Shown: positions 41,596 to 52,033 of the stretch, one piece after another
Position numbering within the stretch: the stretch's first letter is position 1
Layout of the letters: each line of letters starts with the position of its first letter
Assembly (NCBI RefSeq): GCF_900187425.1
Contig: NZ_FYDJ01000025.1
Location: forward strand, 1 to 64,000
Length of the DNA: 64,000 nt
Reading direction: 5' to 3'
DNA from: Pseudomonas sp. Irchel s3h14
GTDB taxonomy: Bacteria > Pseudomonadota > Gammaproteobacteria > Pseudomonadales > Pseudomonadaceae
Program-made: the position numbers and the translations under genes
Notes under the pieces: model-generated
Told to the model about the DNA's origin: nothing
What the model saw: the letters and a program-made list of their open reading frames with translations, nothing else
The model's database searches: none

Positions 41596-42009
41596 TCCGA
41601 AGGCTTCCTGCGTCGTTCGTGCGTTAGTTATAACCCGCCACTTTGCATTAGCAAATGTTTCAGACCAGACACATCCCTCAATCCTGAGTACAAATGTTTC
41701 GAATGACAGGTCAGAAACCGACCGTTGCTATGCCTTCCCCGCCCCGTTTGATTGCAAAGCCCCGTGACCCCGGTGTACAAATGACGGGCTGCTGTCAGGA
41801 AACAGGCTTCAAAAGCGCTACTGCGGTCATCCCGTAGCCCCTCTGAAATCCCCTAAAAACCGTAGCCCTATTGGTAAGACGCGACATTTAATTATAAGAT
41901 CGCGCCTTCCCCTATTTCGTCGCCCCGTGCGGCTTACGCCGCAGGTCTCGCCCGTTTTTCAGTTAAACAAGGCTTTGAGTATCTGCGGTCTGTTGCAAAA
42001 AGGTAGTCA
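41596..42009. other. argF upstream region
   Basis: This 414-base gap has no convincing gene. Near the argF side, TTGGTA at 41871-41876 and TATAAG at 41893-41898 form a plausible promoter with a 16-base spacer. Downstream of it (41918-41965) lies a GC-rich region with GTCGCCCC and GTCTCGCCCG half-sites that could bind ArgR, the arginine regulator that represses argF in P. aeruginosa. That operator assignment is weak. The rest shows no pattern. Confidence 0.4.
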
Positions 42010-42933
42010 ATGATGAGCGCAAGGCACTTTCTCTCCCTGATGGATTGCACGCCCGAAGAGCTGGTCAGCGTGATCCGTCGAGGCGTTGAGCTCAAAGACC
42101 TGCGTAACCGCGGCGTACTGTTCGAGCCTCTGAAAAACCGCGTGCTCGGGATGATTTTCGAGAAATCCTCGACCCGCACCCGAATTTCGTTCGAAGCCGG
42201 CATGATCCAGCTCGGTGGCCAGGCGATTTTCCTGTCGCCACGCGACACCCAGCTGGGTCGTGGCGAGCCGATCGGCGACTGCGCGATCGTCATGTCGAGC
42301 ATGCTCGACGCCGTGATGATCCGTACCTTTGCCCACAGCACCCTGACCGAATTCGCCGCCAACTCCCGCGTGCCCGTGATCAACGGCCTGTCCGATGACC
42401 TGCATCCGTGCCAGCTGCTGGCCGACATGCAGACGTTCCTCGAACACCGCGGTTCGATCCAGGGCAAAACCGTGGCCTGGATCGGTGACGGCAACAATAT
42501 GTGCAACAGCTATATAGAAGCGGCGATCCAGTTCGACTTCCAGTTGCGCGTCGCTTGCCCGGAAGGCTTTGAACCCAACCCTGAGTTCGTGGCCAAGGCC
42601 GGTGATCGGGTCACCATCGTCCGCGATCCGAAGGATGCCGTACGCGGCGCCCACCTGGTCAGCACCGACGTCTGGACCTCCATGGGCCAGGAAGAGGAAA
42701 CCGCCAAGCGCCTGAAGCTGTTCGCGCCGTTCCAGGTCAACCGCGCCCTGCTCGACCTGGCCGCACCGGACGTGCTGTTCATGCACTGCCTGCCGGCCCA
42801 CCGTGGCGAGGAAATCAGCGTCGACCTGCTCGATGACCAGCGCTCCGTCGCGTGGGATCAAGCCGAAAACCGTCTTCACGCACAAAAGGCCCTGCTCGAG
42901 TTTCTCGTCGAGCCGGCGTATCACCACGCATGA
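42010..42933 (+). CDS. argF: ornithine carbamoyltransferase (anabolic)
   Basis: 307 residues (306 if started at the second ATG). It makes citrulline from ornithine and carbamoyl phosphate in arginine synthesis. The carbamoyl-phosphate motif is EKSSTRTRISFE; DDLHPCQLLADMQT and the ornithine-binding SMGQEEE and HCLPAHRGEEI motifs are present. argG at 32449 completes the next step. The stop codon overlaps the start of an ABC ATPase gene (ATGA), an arrangement also seen in PAO1 (PA3537-PA3538). Confidence 0.96.
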   Translation: MMSARHFLSLMDCTPEELVSVIRRGVELKDLRNRGVLFEPLKNRVLGMIFEKSSTRTRISFEAGMIQLGGQAIFLSPRDTQLGRGEPIGDCAIVMSSMLDAVMIRTFAHSTLTEFAANSRVPVINGLSDDLHPCQLLADMQTFLEHRGSIQGKTVAWIGDGNNMCNSYIEAAIQFDFQLRVACPEGFEPNPEFVAKAGDRVTIVRDPKDAVRGAHLVSTDVWTSMGQEEETAKRLKLFAPFQVNRALLDLAAPDVLFMHCLPAHRGEEISVDLLDDQRSVAWDQAENRLHAQKALLEFLVEPAYHHA

Positions 42934-44039
42934 GCCATCCATTACTGCTGAACCTGCGCAACCTCGCCTGCGGCTATCAAGACCAGCGCGTCGTGCAGAA
43001 CCTCAACCTGCATTTGAATGCCGGCGACATCGGTTGCCTGCTGGGCTCTTCGGGTTGCGGTAAAACCACTACCCTGCGGGCGATTGCCGGTTTCGAACCG
43101 GTACACGAAGGTGAAATCCAGTTGGCGGGCGAGACAATCTCCCGCGCCGGCTTCACCCTCGCCCCGGAGAAACGCCGGATCGGCATGGTGTTCCAGGATT
43201 ACGCACTGTTTCCGCATTTGAGCGTGGCCGAGAACATCGCCTTCGGGATCCGCAAGCACCCGCAAAAGGATCGCGTCACCGAAGAGTTGCTGGAACTGGT
43301 CAACCTGAAAAACCTCGGCAAACGCTTCCCCCATGAGCTGTCCGGTGGTCAACAGCAGCGCGTCGCACTGGCCCGCGCCCTGGCGCCGGAACCGCAACTG
43401 CTGCTGCTCGACGAACCCTTTTCCAACCTTGATGGCGAGCTGCGACGCAAGCTCAGCCATGAGGTGCGCGATATCCTAAAGGCTCGTGGTACCAGCGCGA
43501 TTCTGGTGACCCACGACCAGGAAGAGGCCTTCGCAGTGAGCGATCATGTGGGGGTGTTCAAAGAAGGTCGCCTGGAGCAGTGGGACACGCCTTACAACCT
43601 GTATCACGAACCGCTGACGCCGTTTGTGGCCAGTTTCATCGGCCAGGGTTATTTCATTCGCGGTCAGCTGAGCAGCCCCGAGTCGGTGCAGACCGAACTG
43701 GGTGAGTTACGCGGTAATCGTGCCTACACCTGGCCGGTTGGCGGTGCGGTGGATGTGTTGCTGCGTCCGGACGATATCGTGTATGCACCGGACAGCACGC
43801 TGAAGGCGCGGATTGTCGGCAAGTCTTTCCAGGGTGCGTCCACCTTGTATCGCTTGCAGTTACCGACCGGCGCGCAGCTGGAGTCGATTTTCCCGAGCCA
43901 TGCCGATCATCAGGTGGGTTCAGAGGTCGGCATTCGTGTCGCGGCTGAACACCTGGTGCTGTTTCAGGCGTCGGGCAGTACGGCGGCGCAGATTCCGGCC
44001 GTCGAATCCGGTGTGCGCCGCTACAGCAGCGCCCACTGA
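42930..44039 (+). CDS. ABC transporter ATPase, PotA/FbpC type, orphan
   Basis: 369 residues from the ATG that overlaps the argF stop. Walker A GSSGCGKTTT, the Q-loop in MVFQDYALFPHLS, signature LSGGQQQRVALA, Walker B LLLLDEPFSNLDGE and the H-loop TH are all present. A C-terminal TOBE domain (about residues 290-350) is typical of importers for spermidine, ferric iron, thiosulfate or molybdate. No permease or binding protein gene is adjacent, so its transporter must be elsewhere in the genome. The substrate cannot be assigned. Coupling to argF may be accidental. Confidence 0.87.
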   Translation: MSHPLLLNLRNLACGYQDQRVVQNLNLHLNAGDIGCLLGSSGCGKTTTLRAIAGFEPVHEGEIQLAGETISRAGFTLAPEKRRIGMVFQDYALFPHLSVAENIAFGIRKHPQKDRVTEELLELVNLKNLGKRFPHELSGGQQQRVALARALAPEPQLLLLDEPFSNLDGELRRKLSHEVRDILKARGTSAILVTHDQEEAFAVSDHVGVFKEGRLEQWDTPYNLYHEPLTPFVASFIGQGYFIRGQLSSPESVQTELGELRGNRAYTWPVGGAVDVLLRPDDIVYAPDSTLKARIVGKSFQGASTLYRLQLPTGAQLESIFPSHADHQVGSEVGIRVAAEHLVLFQASGSTAAQIPAVESGVRRYSSAH

Positions 44040-44049
44040 CACCTGAATC

Positions 44050-44138
44050 TGTAGGAGCAAAGCTTGCTCGCGATAGCATCGCCGCGATTTAGCTGATGCA
44101 GCGCGTCATCGTTCATCGCGAGCGAGCTTTGCTCCTAC
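44050..44138. repeat. REP pair, TGTAGGAGC...GCTCCTACA family
   Basis: The arms TGTAGGAGCAAAGCTTGCTC and GAGCGAGCTTTGCTCCTACA pair over most of their length. It lies between the convergent ABC ATPase and PhzF-family genes. Confidence 0.88.
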
Positions 44139-44149
44139 AAAGATCAGCA

Positions 44150-44932
44150 TCAACCCAGCATCAGCGTTCCGCTTGCAACGAGCGTCGCATTCCCGCCGAT
44201 TTTCACCCGATCCCCTTCCAACCGACAGAACAACTCCCCGCCTCGAGCCGAACGCTGACAAGCCGTCAGGCTCGACTTGCCCAAACGTTTCGACCAGTAC
44301 GGGATCAGGCTGCAATGGGTGGAACCGGTCACCGGGTCTTCGTTGATACCGATCGCCGGCGCGAAGTAGCGGGAAACAAAATCATGCTTACTGCCCCTGG
44401 CCGTGACAATTGCCCCCGGCCAGGGCAGCTTCGCCAGCGCCGCCATGTCCGGCTGACATTCGAGTACCGCCTGCTCGGATTCCAGCACCACGAACAACTC
44501 GTTCGACCCCAGCACATCAACCGCTTCCACACCGAGCGCGCGCTCGACATCCAGGGTCACGCCCACTTCCGACGGAATGAGCGCCGGGAAATCCAGCCAC
44601 AAGCGCTCACCCTCACGACTCACACTGAGCGGGCCGGACTTGCAGACGAAGTCCAGTCGCTCGACCGGCTCTTTGTAGATTTCAAACAGAACATAAGCAC
44701 TGGCCAGGGTTGCATGACCGCACAACGGCACTTCGGTGGTCGGGGTAAACCAGCGGATGTGCCAGCCCTGCCCTTCGCGCACCACGAAAGCGGTTTCGGC
44801 GAGGTTGTGCTCGGCGGCGATCTTCTGCATCAACTCATCGGCAAGCCAGGCATCGAGGCGATAGACCATCGCCGGGTTGCCACTGAACGGCCGATCACTG
44901 AACGCATCGACCTGATGAAACTCAAGCTGCAT
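44150..44932 (-). CDS. PhzF-family isomerase-like protein
   Basis: 260 residues. It has the PhzF signature start QLEFHQVDAFSDRPFSGNPAMVY, the catalytic-type Glu in AEHNLAETAFVV, the STHCSLIPYW segment with GSTHC, and the TACQRSARGGELFCRLEG C-terminus. Family members catalyse isomerisation or epimerisation by acid-base chemistry, and only the phenazine enzyme is well understood. There are no phenazine genes nearby, so this is one of the widespread paralogues of unknown substrate. It does not overlap neighbouring genes. Confidence 0.88.
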   Translation of the reverse strand: MQLEFHQVDAFSDRPFSGNPAMVYRLDAWLADELMQKIAAEHNLAETAFVVREGQGWHIRWFTPTTEVPLCGHATLASAYVLFEIYKEPVERLDFVCKSGPLSVSREGERLWLDFPALIPSEVGVTLDVERALGVEAVDVLGSNELFVVLESEQAVLECQPDMAALAKLPWPGAIVTARGSKHDFVSRYFAPAIGINEDPVTGSTHCSLIPYWSKRLGKSSLTACQRSARGGELFCRLEGDRVKIGGNATLVASGTLMLG

Positions 44933-45038
44933 AACCTTCTCCCTTTGTCAGGTCACGGAGCATGAAGCCGCCGACAACCCGGCACCAGTGACAGAGCCCG
45001 TAAATTTCCACCATACAGCGCCGGGCTGATAGTCCGCG

Positions 45039-45509
45039 TCAGGCACGGCCGATATCAGCGAACGTCGCCTGGGTATGTTCGGCCAGCACCGCGGGTGCCA
45101 ATTCGACTTCCAGCCCTCGTCGCCCCGCGCTGACAAAAATGCTAGCGAAAGGTTGAGCTGAATTATCGATAAAGGTGCGCAAGCGCTTTTTCTGTCCCAG
45201 CGGGCTGATGCCACCCAAGAGATAACCGGTGGATCGTTGCGCAGCGGCAGGATCGGCCATTTCGACTTTTTTCACGCCCGCTGCATGAGCCAGGCCTTTC
45301 AAGTCCAGACTTCCGACGACCGGCACCACGGCCACCAGCAATTCACCTTTCTCGCTGGCCGCCAGCAAAGTCTTGAACACCTGCGTCGGGTCCAATCCCA
45401 ACTTTTCCGCGGCCTCCAGCCCGTAGGACGCTGCCTTCGGATCATGTTCGTAACTGTGCACGCGATGTTCGGCACGAACTTTTTTCAACAAATCCAATGC
45501 GGGGGTCAT
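45039..45509 (-). CDS. ybaK: YbaK-type Cys-tRNA(Pro)/Cys-tRNA(Cys) deacylase
   Basis: 156 residues. It trans-edits mischarged Cys-tRNA(Pro). The YbaK fold motifs include KTLLAASEKGELLVAVVPVVGSLDLKGLAHA and, toward the C-terminus, TGYLLGGISPLGQKKRLRTFID, with the conserved Gly-rich loop. It is slightly shorter than some homologues but complete. It precedes the glp genes and is divergent from glpF. Confidence 0.92.
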   Translation of the reverse strand: MTPALDLLKKVRAEHRVHSYEHDPKAASYGLEAAEKLGLDPTQVFKTLLAASEKGELLVAVVPVVGSLDLKGLAHAAGVKKVEMADPAAAQRSTGYLLGGISPLGQKKRLRTFIDNSAQPFASIFVSAGRRGLEVELAPAVLAEHTQATFADIGRA

Positions 45510-45879
45510 GACAGCTCCAGACTGGGCGGCAGTAGAAAAATACTGCGCTGGATTCTAGGTCATTGATCAGTAAAAGGCTCTATTGCGGCACTATTTCAAA
45601 GGCTTGGCGGCGCCTTATGCCGTTCGTCCACCTTCGACCTGCCGCGTGAACGATGCGGTCATTCACGTGACTAATAGTTCGATTGTGACCGATGGTTCAT
45701 TTTCGACCTTTGACAGCAGCGTTTCTTGTCTATATTTTTTCGAATCTGAATACTGTACGAATGCTCCTATCGCAGCACCCAGCAGTAGGCCGAGAACAGG
45801 ATGGGGATCCTGCCTCGGTGAAAATCGCGCTTTGACCATGATGAAAAAGCGCCAGACAACAACAAAAACGAGGTTTTCA
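45510..45879. promoter_or_regulatory. glpF upstream region
   Basis: The 370-base gap between divergent ybaK and glpF holds TTCGA- and TTCATTTTCGACC-type elements around 45676-45706 that echo the CATTTTCG...GAAC operator-like sequence before glpD. They are possible GlpR sites of modest quality. A TTTGACA at about 45708-45714 could be a -35 with TATATT at about 45731 as -10. GAGG lies 7 bases before the glpF ATG. An in-frame opening upstream of the ATG is not coding. Confidence 0.4.
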
Positions 45880-46731
45880 ATGACAACTGCTTTACAACAA
45901 CCGTCGCTCTCAAGCCAATGCATGGCCGAATTCCTGGGCACTGCGCTGCTGATCTTTTTTGGTACAGGCTGCGTTGCCGCGCTCAAGGTCGGGGGTGCCA
46001 GCTTCGGCCTCTGGGAAATCAGTATCATCTGGGGGGTCGGCGTGAGCATGGCGATCTACCTGACTGCTGGCGTTTCCGGGGCTCATCTCAATCCCGCCGT
46101 CAGCATTGCCTTGAGCATTTTCGCTGACTTCGAAAAGCGCAAACTGCCGTTCTATATTCTCGCCCAGATCGCTGGTGCCTTCTGTGGAGCGTTGTTGGTT
46201 TACACGCTGTACAGCAATTTATTCTTCGATTACGAACAAACTCACCATATGGTTCGTGGTACTCAGGCCAGCCTCGAATTGGCGTCGGTGTTCTCCACCT
46301 TCCCCAACCCGGCCTTGACCACGGCACAAGCCTTCCTGGTTGAGGTGATCATCACTGCCATCCTGATGGGCGTGATCATGTCCCTGACCGACGACAACAA
46401 TGGATTGCCAAAGGGTCCGCTCGCCCCGCTGCTGATCGGCCTGCTGATTGCCGTGATTGGCAGTTCGATGGGTCCGCTGACCGGTTTTGCGATGAACCCG
46501 GCGCGCGACTTCGGTCCTAAACTGATGACTTTCTTCGCTGGCTGGGGTGAAATTTCCTTCACCGGTGGGCGCGATATCCCGTATTTCCTGATTCCGGTTT
46601 TTGCACCGATTGTCGGTGCCTGCCTCGGTGCTGCAGCGTATCGCGGGCTGATTGCCCGTCATCTGCCCAGTGCCCTACCTGCTACAAAGGACGCAGCACC
46701 GGCCATTGACGGCAAACCAAGAACTTCTTGA
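45880..46731 (+). CDS. glpF: glycerol uptake facilitator (aquaglyceroporin)
   Basis: 283 residues from the ATG at 45880 (GAGG 7 bases upstream). Six membrane helices and two NPA-type half-helices: SGAHLNPAVSIA and TGFAMNPARDFG. The Arg of the selectivity filter follows the second NPA and a conserved Asp (RDFG) marks the glycerol-conducting subgroup. It lets glycerol diffuse across the inner membrane, and GlpK traps it as glycerol 3-phosphate. glpF, glpK, glpR and glpD follow in order, as in PAO1 PA3581-PA3584. Confidence 0.95.
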   Translation: MTTALQQPSLSSQCMAEFLGTALLIFFGTGCVAALKVGGASFGLWEISIIWGVGVSMAIYLTAGVSGAHLNPAVSIALSIFADFEKRKLPFYILAQIAGAFCGALLVYTLYSNLFFDYEQTHHMVRGTQASLELASVFSTFPNPALTTAQAFLVEVIITAILMGVIMSLTDDNNGLPKGPLAPLLIGLLIAVIGSSMGPLTGFAMNPARDFGPKLMTFFAGWGEISFTGGRDIPYFLIPVFAPIVGACLGAAAYRGLIARHLPSALPATKDAAPAIDGKPRTS

Positions 46732-46806
46732 TACCGTTGGCGTGTGATCCTGCCCATCAGATCACGCGCCGGACCTCTCTCCCTTTTTTCGTCCAAGGCA
46801 ATCGAC

Positions 46807-48312
<1,506 letters not shown>

Positions 48313-48407
48313 GCCGAGCTGAGTATTCGTATCGGTATGTAACTGGTAGGGAGCAGATTCCTGCGGCATCATGGGCAAATTTTGCACGGCAGCCCAAAGG
48401 AAGCCCC

Positions 48408-49163
48408 ATGAATCTGCCTCCCCGTCAGCAGCAAATCCTCGAACTGGTCCGCGAACGCGGCTATGTCAGCATCGAGGAAATGGCTACGCTGTTCGTCGTT
48501 ACACCGCAAACCATCCGCCGCGATATCAATCAGCTCGCGGAAGCTAATTTGTTGCGTCGCTACCACGGCGGCGCAGCCTACGATTCCAGCGTCGAAAACA
48601 CCGCCTACGCCATGCGTGCCGATCAGATGCGTGATGAAAAGCAGCGTATCGGTGAAGCCATTGCGGCTCAAATCCCCGATCACGCCTCGCTGTTCATCAA
48701 TATCGGTACCACCACCGAATCCATCGCCCGGGCGTTGCTCAATCACAATCACCTGAAGATCATCACCAACAACCTGCATGTGGCTTCGATGCTCAGCGCC
48801 AAGGACGACTTCGATGTCCTGCTGACCGGTGGCAACGTGCGGCGCGACGGTGGCGTGGTCGGTCAGGCCAGTGTCGACTTCATTAACCAGTTCAAAGTTG
48901 ATTTCGCCCTGGTCGGCATCAGCGGTATCGATGAAGACGGCAGTCTGCTGGACTTCGACTATCAGGAAGTTCGGGTGTCCCAGGCGATCATCGCCAATGC
49001 CCGACAGGTCATCCTCGCAGCGGATTCCAGCAAATTCGGGCGCAACGCCATGATTCGTCTGGGGCCGATCAGCTTGATTGATTGCCTGGTGACCGATCAG
49101 CAGCCGGTGCCGGCGTTGGCGCAGTTGCTGAGTCAGCACAAGATTCGGTTGGAGGTTGTTTAA
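48408..49163 (+). CDS. glpR: GlpR, DeoR-family repressor of the glycerol regulon
   Basis: 251 residues. The N-terminal helix-turn-helix (residues 3-57) contains SIEEMATLFVVTPQTIRRDINQLAEANLLRRYHGGA, the DeoR signature. The C-terminal sugar-phosphate sensing domain has the IGTTTESIARALL and DFDYQEVRVSQAII motifs. Glycerol 3-phosphate releases it from operators upstream of glpF and glpD (known for the family). A perfect 14-bp palindrome overlaps its stop codon. Confidence 0.95.
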   Translation: MNLPPRQQQILELVRERGYVSIEEMATLFVVTPQTIRRDINQLAEANLLRRYHGGAAYDSSVENTAYAMRADQMRDEKQRIGEAIAAQIPDHASLFINIGTTTESIARALLNHNHLKIITNNLHVASMLSAKDDFDVLLTGGNVRRDGGVVGQASVDFINQFKVDFALVGISGIDEDGSLLDFDYQEVRVSQAIIANARQVILAADSSKFGRNAMIRLGPISLIDCLVTDQQPVPALAQLLSQHKIRLEVV

Positions 49164-49185
49164 CCGCGGAAGCGGTTAAACAACC
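49154..49185 (+). terminator. 14-bp palindrome overlapping the glpR stop codon
   Basis: GGTTGTTTAACCGC at 49154-49167 pairs perfectly with GCGGTTAAACAACC at 49172-49185 around GGAA. The glpR stop TAA (49161-49163) lies inside the left arm. There is no T run after it, so it may protect the mRNA end or slow polymerase rather than terminate on its own. Confidence 0.6.
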
Positions 49186-49253
49186 TGTAGGAGCACGGCT
49201 TGCCGGCGATGGCGGCCTCGAGTACGCCATCGCGGGCAAGCCATGCTCCTACA
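49186..49253. repeat. short REP pair between glpR and glpD
   Basis: The arms TGTAGGAGCACGGCTTGCCG and CGGGCAAGCCATGCTCCTACA are close together (68 bases in total) and pair well. It abuts the glpR palindrome. Confidence 0.85.
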
Positions 49254-49287
49254 GAAGCCGCAGCAAATCTCCCCTCTTCATTCTTTC

Positions 49288-49401
49288 AATGTTCGAAAAT
49301 TTTCCTTTCACGGCCCTTCGATCAGTATTTTCAATCGAAGTTAACTGGCTGTGGGCGACTTTATGGGCTACCATTTTCGCAAATGAACATTAATGTTCGA
49401 A
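49288..49401 (+). promoter_or_regulatory. glpD operator region with GlpR-box-like sites
   Basis: The 10-mer AATGTTCGAA occurs twice, at 49288-49297 and 49392-49401, with starts 104 bases apart. It equals one half of the E. coli GlpR consensus. Between them, CATTTTCGCA AATGAACATT (49372-49391) is a near-palindromic full box whose right half matches at 9 of 10 positions. The arrangement suggests cooperative or looped repression of glpD. The closest site ends 39 bases before the ATG. Confidence 0.55.
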
Positions 49402-49439
49402 TTCCAATACAGAAAATCATAAAAGCCCGAGGCTAGCCG

Positions 49440-50978
49440 ATGCCCACTTCTACCTTGCCTACGCCCCCTCTCGCTGAGATCTACGATATCGCCGTCATCG
49501 GTGGCGGGATCAATGGCGTGGGGATCGCAGCGGATGCCGCCGGTCGCGGTCTTTCGGTGTTTCTTTGCGAAAAGGACGACTTGGCCAGCCACACCTCGTC
49601 GGCCAGCAGCAAGCTGATCCACGGTGGCCTGCGCTACCTTGAACATTACGAATTCCGTCTGGTGCGCGAAGCCCTGGCCGAACGCGAAGTGCTGCTGGCC
49701 AAGGCCCCGCACATCGTCAAACAGATGCGCTTCGTGCTGCCGCACCGCCCACACCTGCGTCCGGCGTGGATGATCCGCGCCGGTCTGTTCCTTTATGACA
49801 ACCTCGGCAAACGGGAAAAACTCGAAGGCTCGAAAAGCCTGAAGTTCGGCCCGGACAGCCCGCTGAAAAGCGAAATCACCAAAGGCTTCGAATACTCCGA
49901 TTGCTGGGTCGATGACGCCCGTCTTGTCGTACTGAACGCCATGGCCGCCCGCGAAAAAGGCGCCCACGTTCACACCCAAACCCGTTGCGTCAGCGCCCGC
50001 CGCACCAAGGGAATGTGGCACCTGCATCTGGAACGCGCCGATGGCAGTCTGTTTTCGATCCGCGCCAAGGCACTGGTAAACGCCGCCGGCCCTTGGGTCG
50101 CCAAGTTCATTCGTGACGACCTGAAGATGGAATCGCCGTACGGCATCCGTCTGATCCAGGGCAGCCACCTGATCGTGCCGAAACTGTACGAAGGCGAACA
50201 CGCACACATTCTGCAAAACGAAGATCAGCGCATCGTTTTCACCATTCCGTACCTGAACCACTTCACCCTGATCGGCACCACCGACCGCGAGTACACCGGC
50301 GATCCGGCTGCAGTTGCGATCACTGAAGGCGAAACCGACTACCTGTTGAAAGTGGTCAACTCCCATTTCAAGAAACGCATCAGCCGCGACGATATCCTGC
50401 ACAGCTATTCCGGCGTTCGTCCGCTGTGCAACGACGAGTCCGACAACCCGTCGGCCGTTACCCGCGACTACACCCTGGCGCTGTCGGGCACCGGTGAAGA
50501 AGCGCCGCTGTTATCGGTGTTCGGCGGCAAGCTGACCACCTACCGCAAACTGGCCGAGTCGGCGCTGGCGCAACTGGCTCCGTACTTCAAGGACATCAAG
50601 CCAAGCTGGACCGCCAGCGCCACCCTGCCGGGCGGTGAAGACATGACCACCCCGCAAGCCTTGTGCGCCTTGATCCGTGACAAATTCGACTGGGTGCCGA
50701 CCGAAATTGCCCGCCGCTGGGCCACCACCTACGGCAGCCGCACCTGGCGCATGCTGGAAGGCGTACAGAATCTCGGCGATATGGGCGAACACATCGGCGG
50801 CGGGCTCTACACCCGCGAAGTCGATTACCTGTGCAGCGAAGAGTGGGCGACCACCGCGCACGACATCCTGTGGCGCCGCAGCAAGCTGGGGCTGTTCACC
50901 ACCCCGGCGGAACAGGACAAGCTCAAGGATTACCTGAACAAGGTCGAGCAGAACCGCAGCAAGATCGAAGCGGCCTGA
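49440..50978 (+). CDS. glpD: aerobic glycerol-3-phosphate dehydrogenase
   Basis: 512 residues. It is an inner-membrane-associated flavoprotein that oxidises glycerol 3-phosphate to dihydroxyacetone phosphate and passes electrons to ubiquinone. The FAD-binding motif DIAVIGGGINGVGIAADAAGRG is at the N-terminus, with SSKLIHGGLRYLEHYEF next, and GGKLTTYRKLAE at the end of the FAD domain. The start at 49440 has GAGG 7 bases upstream. It is transcribed from its own promoter region with GlpR-like boxes and ends at a bidirectional terminator. Confidence 0.97.
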   Translation: MPTSTLPTPPLAEIYDIAVIGGGINGVGIAADAAGRGLSVFLCEKDDLASHTSSASSKLIHGGLRYLEHYEFRLVREALAEREVLLAKAPHIVKQMRFVLPHRPHLRPAWMIRAGLFLYDNLGKREKLEGSKSLKFGPDSPLKSEITKGFEYSDCWVDDARLVVLNAMAAREKGAHVHTQTRCVSARRTKGMWHLHLERADGSLFSIRAKALVNAAGPWVAKFIRDDLKMESPYGIRLIQGSHLIVPKLYEGEHAHILQNEDQRIVFTIPYLNHFTLIGTTDREYTGDPAAVAITEGETDYLLKVVNSHFKKRISRDDILHSYSGVRPLCNDESDNPSAVTRDYTLALSGTGEEAPLLSVFGGKLTTYRKLAESALAQLAPYFKDIKPSWTASATLPGGEDMTTPQALCALIRDKFDWVPTEIARRWATTYGSRTWRMLEGVQNLGDMGEHIGGGLYTREVDYLCSEEWATTAHDILWRRSKLGLFTTPAEQDKLKDYLNKVEQNRSKIEAA

Positions 50979-50995
50979 TCGGCAATCTGGTTAAA

Positions 50996-51033
50996 GTAAA
51001 GCCCCTGAATCTCACGATTCAGGGGCTTTTTTG
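50996..51033. terminator. bidirectional terminator between glpD and the LysR gene
   Basis: AAAGCCCCTGAATC and GATTCAGGGGCTTTTTT form a stem around TCAC. It serves glpD on the plus strand and the convergent LysR-type gene. Confidence 0.92.
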
Positions 51034-51040
51034 TAGGTGC

Positions 51041-51928
51041 TTACTGCCCCAGATGCAGCAACAGGAAATCAATGAACACCCTCGATTTGTGGGGCAAATG
51101 CGGGCTGTTGGGAAACACCACGTTGACGGACTGCGAGGGCAGCGAATAGTCGGGCAACAACCGGATCAGCCGCTCGCTGGCGATGTCGTCCTTGACCACC
51201 CACGCGGGCAGCACCGAGACGCCTAGCGACGACAACGTCATGGAGCGGATGGCCGTGGAAGAATTGGATTCAAACTGATTGATCCCGTTGATCTCGACAG
51301 CCCCCAATTGCGGATGGCGCAACGCCCACTGGGTCGGTGCCTGCAGGTTGCTGTTGGCGATCCATGGCACCGAATTCAGGTCCTGAGGACTCTGCACCGG
51401 GTGACGTGCAAGAAACGTCTCGGTAGCCACCAGGACAATTTCATAATCCGCCAGTTTACGACTCTTGAAAGCCGAGTCCGCCAAGTTGCCTAAACGGATG
51501 ACCAGGTCTAACTTTTCCGCCACCAGATCATTGAGTGACGAGTTGAAGTTATAACAGATTTTTACTTCCGGATAGCGCTCTATAAATTGCGGTATCAACG
51601 GAAGAATATAGGCCTCGCCGTATTCACTGGTGGAACTGAAGCGTAACTTGCCGGACACCCGATTATGCCCTTTTAATACATTATCGAAGGCGTTATCGAT
51701 ATCCGCGACAATACCTTTGAATTCTTCATAAAAGTCCTGACCGATTTCGGTGAGGGATATATTTCGGGTATTCCGAATCAACAACGTCGCTGACAGCACG
51801 TCCTCCAGCGCCTTGACATGCAGGCTGGCCATGGCTTTGCTGATACTCAGGTAATTGGCAGCCTTGGTGTAAGAACCAAAATCGACCACGGCCAGGAATG
51901 TCTGGACCCGATTAAGATGAGTGTGCAT
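51041..51928 (-). CDS. LysR-family transcriptional regulator, divergent from an MFS gene
   Basis: 295 residues from the ATG at 51928. A GTG five codons earlier is possible. The N-terminal winged helix reads FLAVVDFGSYTKAANYLSISKAMASLHVKALEDVLSATLLIRNTRNISLTEIG. The effector-binding domain runs from about residue 90, with a periplasmic-binding-like fold (RFSSTSEYGEAYILPLIPQFIERYPEV). The gene is more AT-rich than its neighbours near its 5' end. It probably controls the divergent MFS exporter, with the 105-base gap as the shared operator. The inducer is unknown. Confidence 0.88.
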   Translation of the reverse strand: MHTHLNRVQTFLAVVDFGSYTKAANYLSISKAMASLHVKALEDVLSATLLIRNTRNISLTEIGQDFYEEFKGIVADIDNAFDNVLKGHNRVSGKLRFSSTSEYGEAYILPLIPQFIERYPEVKICYNFNSSLNDLVAEKLDLVIRLGNLADSAFKSRKLADYEIVLVATETFLARHPVQSPQDLNSVPWIANSNLQAPTQWALRHPQLGAVEINGINQFESNSSTAIRSMTLSSLGVSVLPAWVVKDDIASERLIRLLPDYSLPSQSVNVVFPNSPHLPHKSRVFIDFLLLHLGQ

Positions 51929-52033
51929 AGCAATATGGCTCACTGTTAAATCCCGTCAAACATTGTTTCAAGGATAGTCGTATCGACAGTTCAAGTCCAC
52001 CGCCCCTATGCTTTGCGGCAAAGGGGAAACAAC

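Noticed and set aside
41918..41965. ArgR operator before argF
   Set aside because: The half-sites match only partly and the spacing is uncertain, so it is mentioned only within the argF upstream region and not listed as a site.
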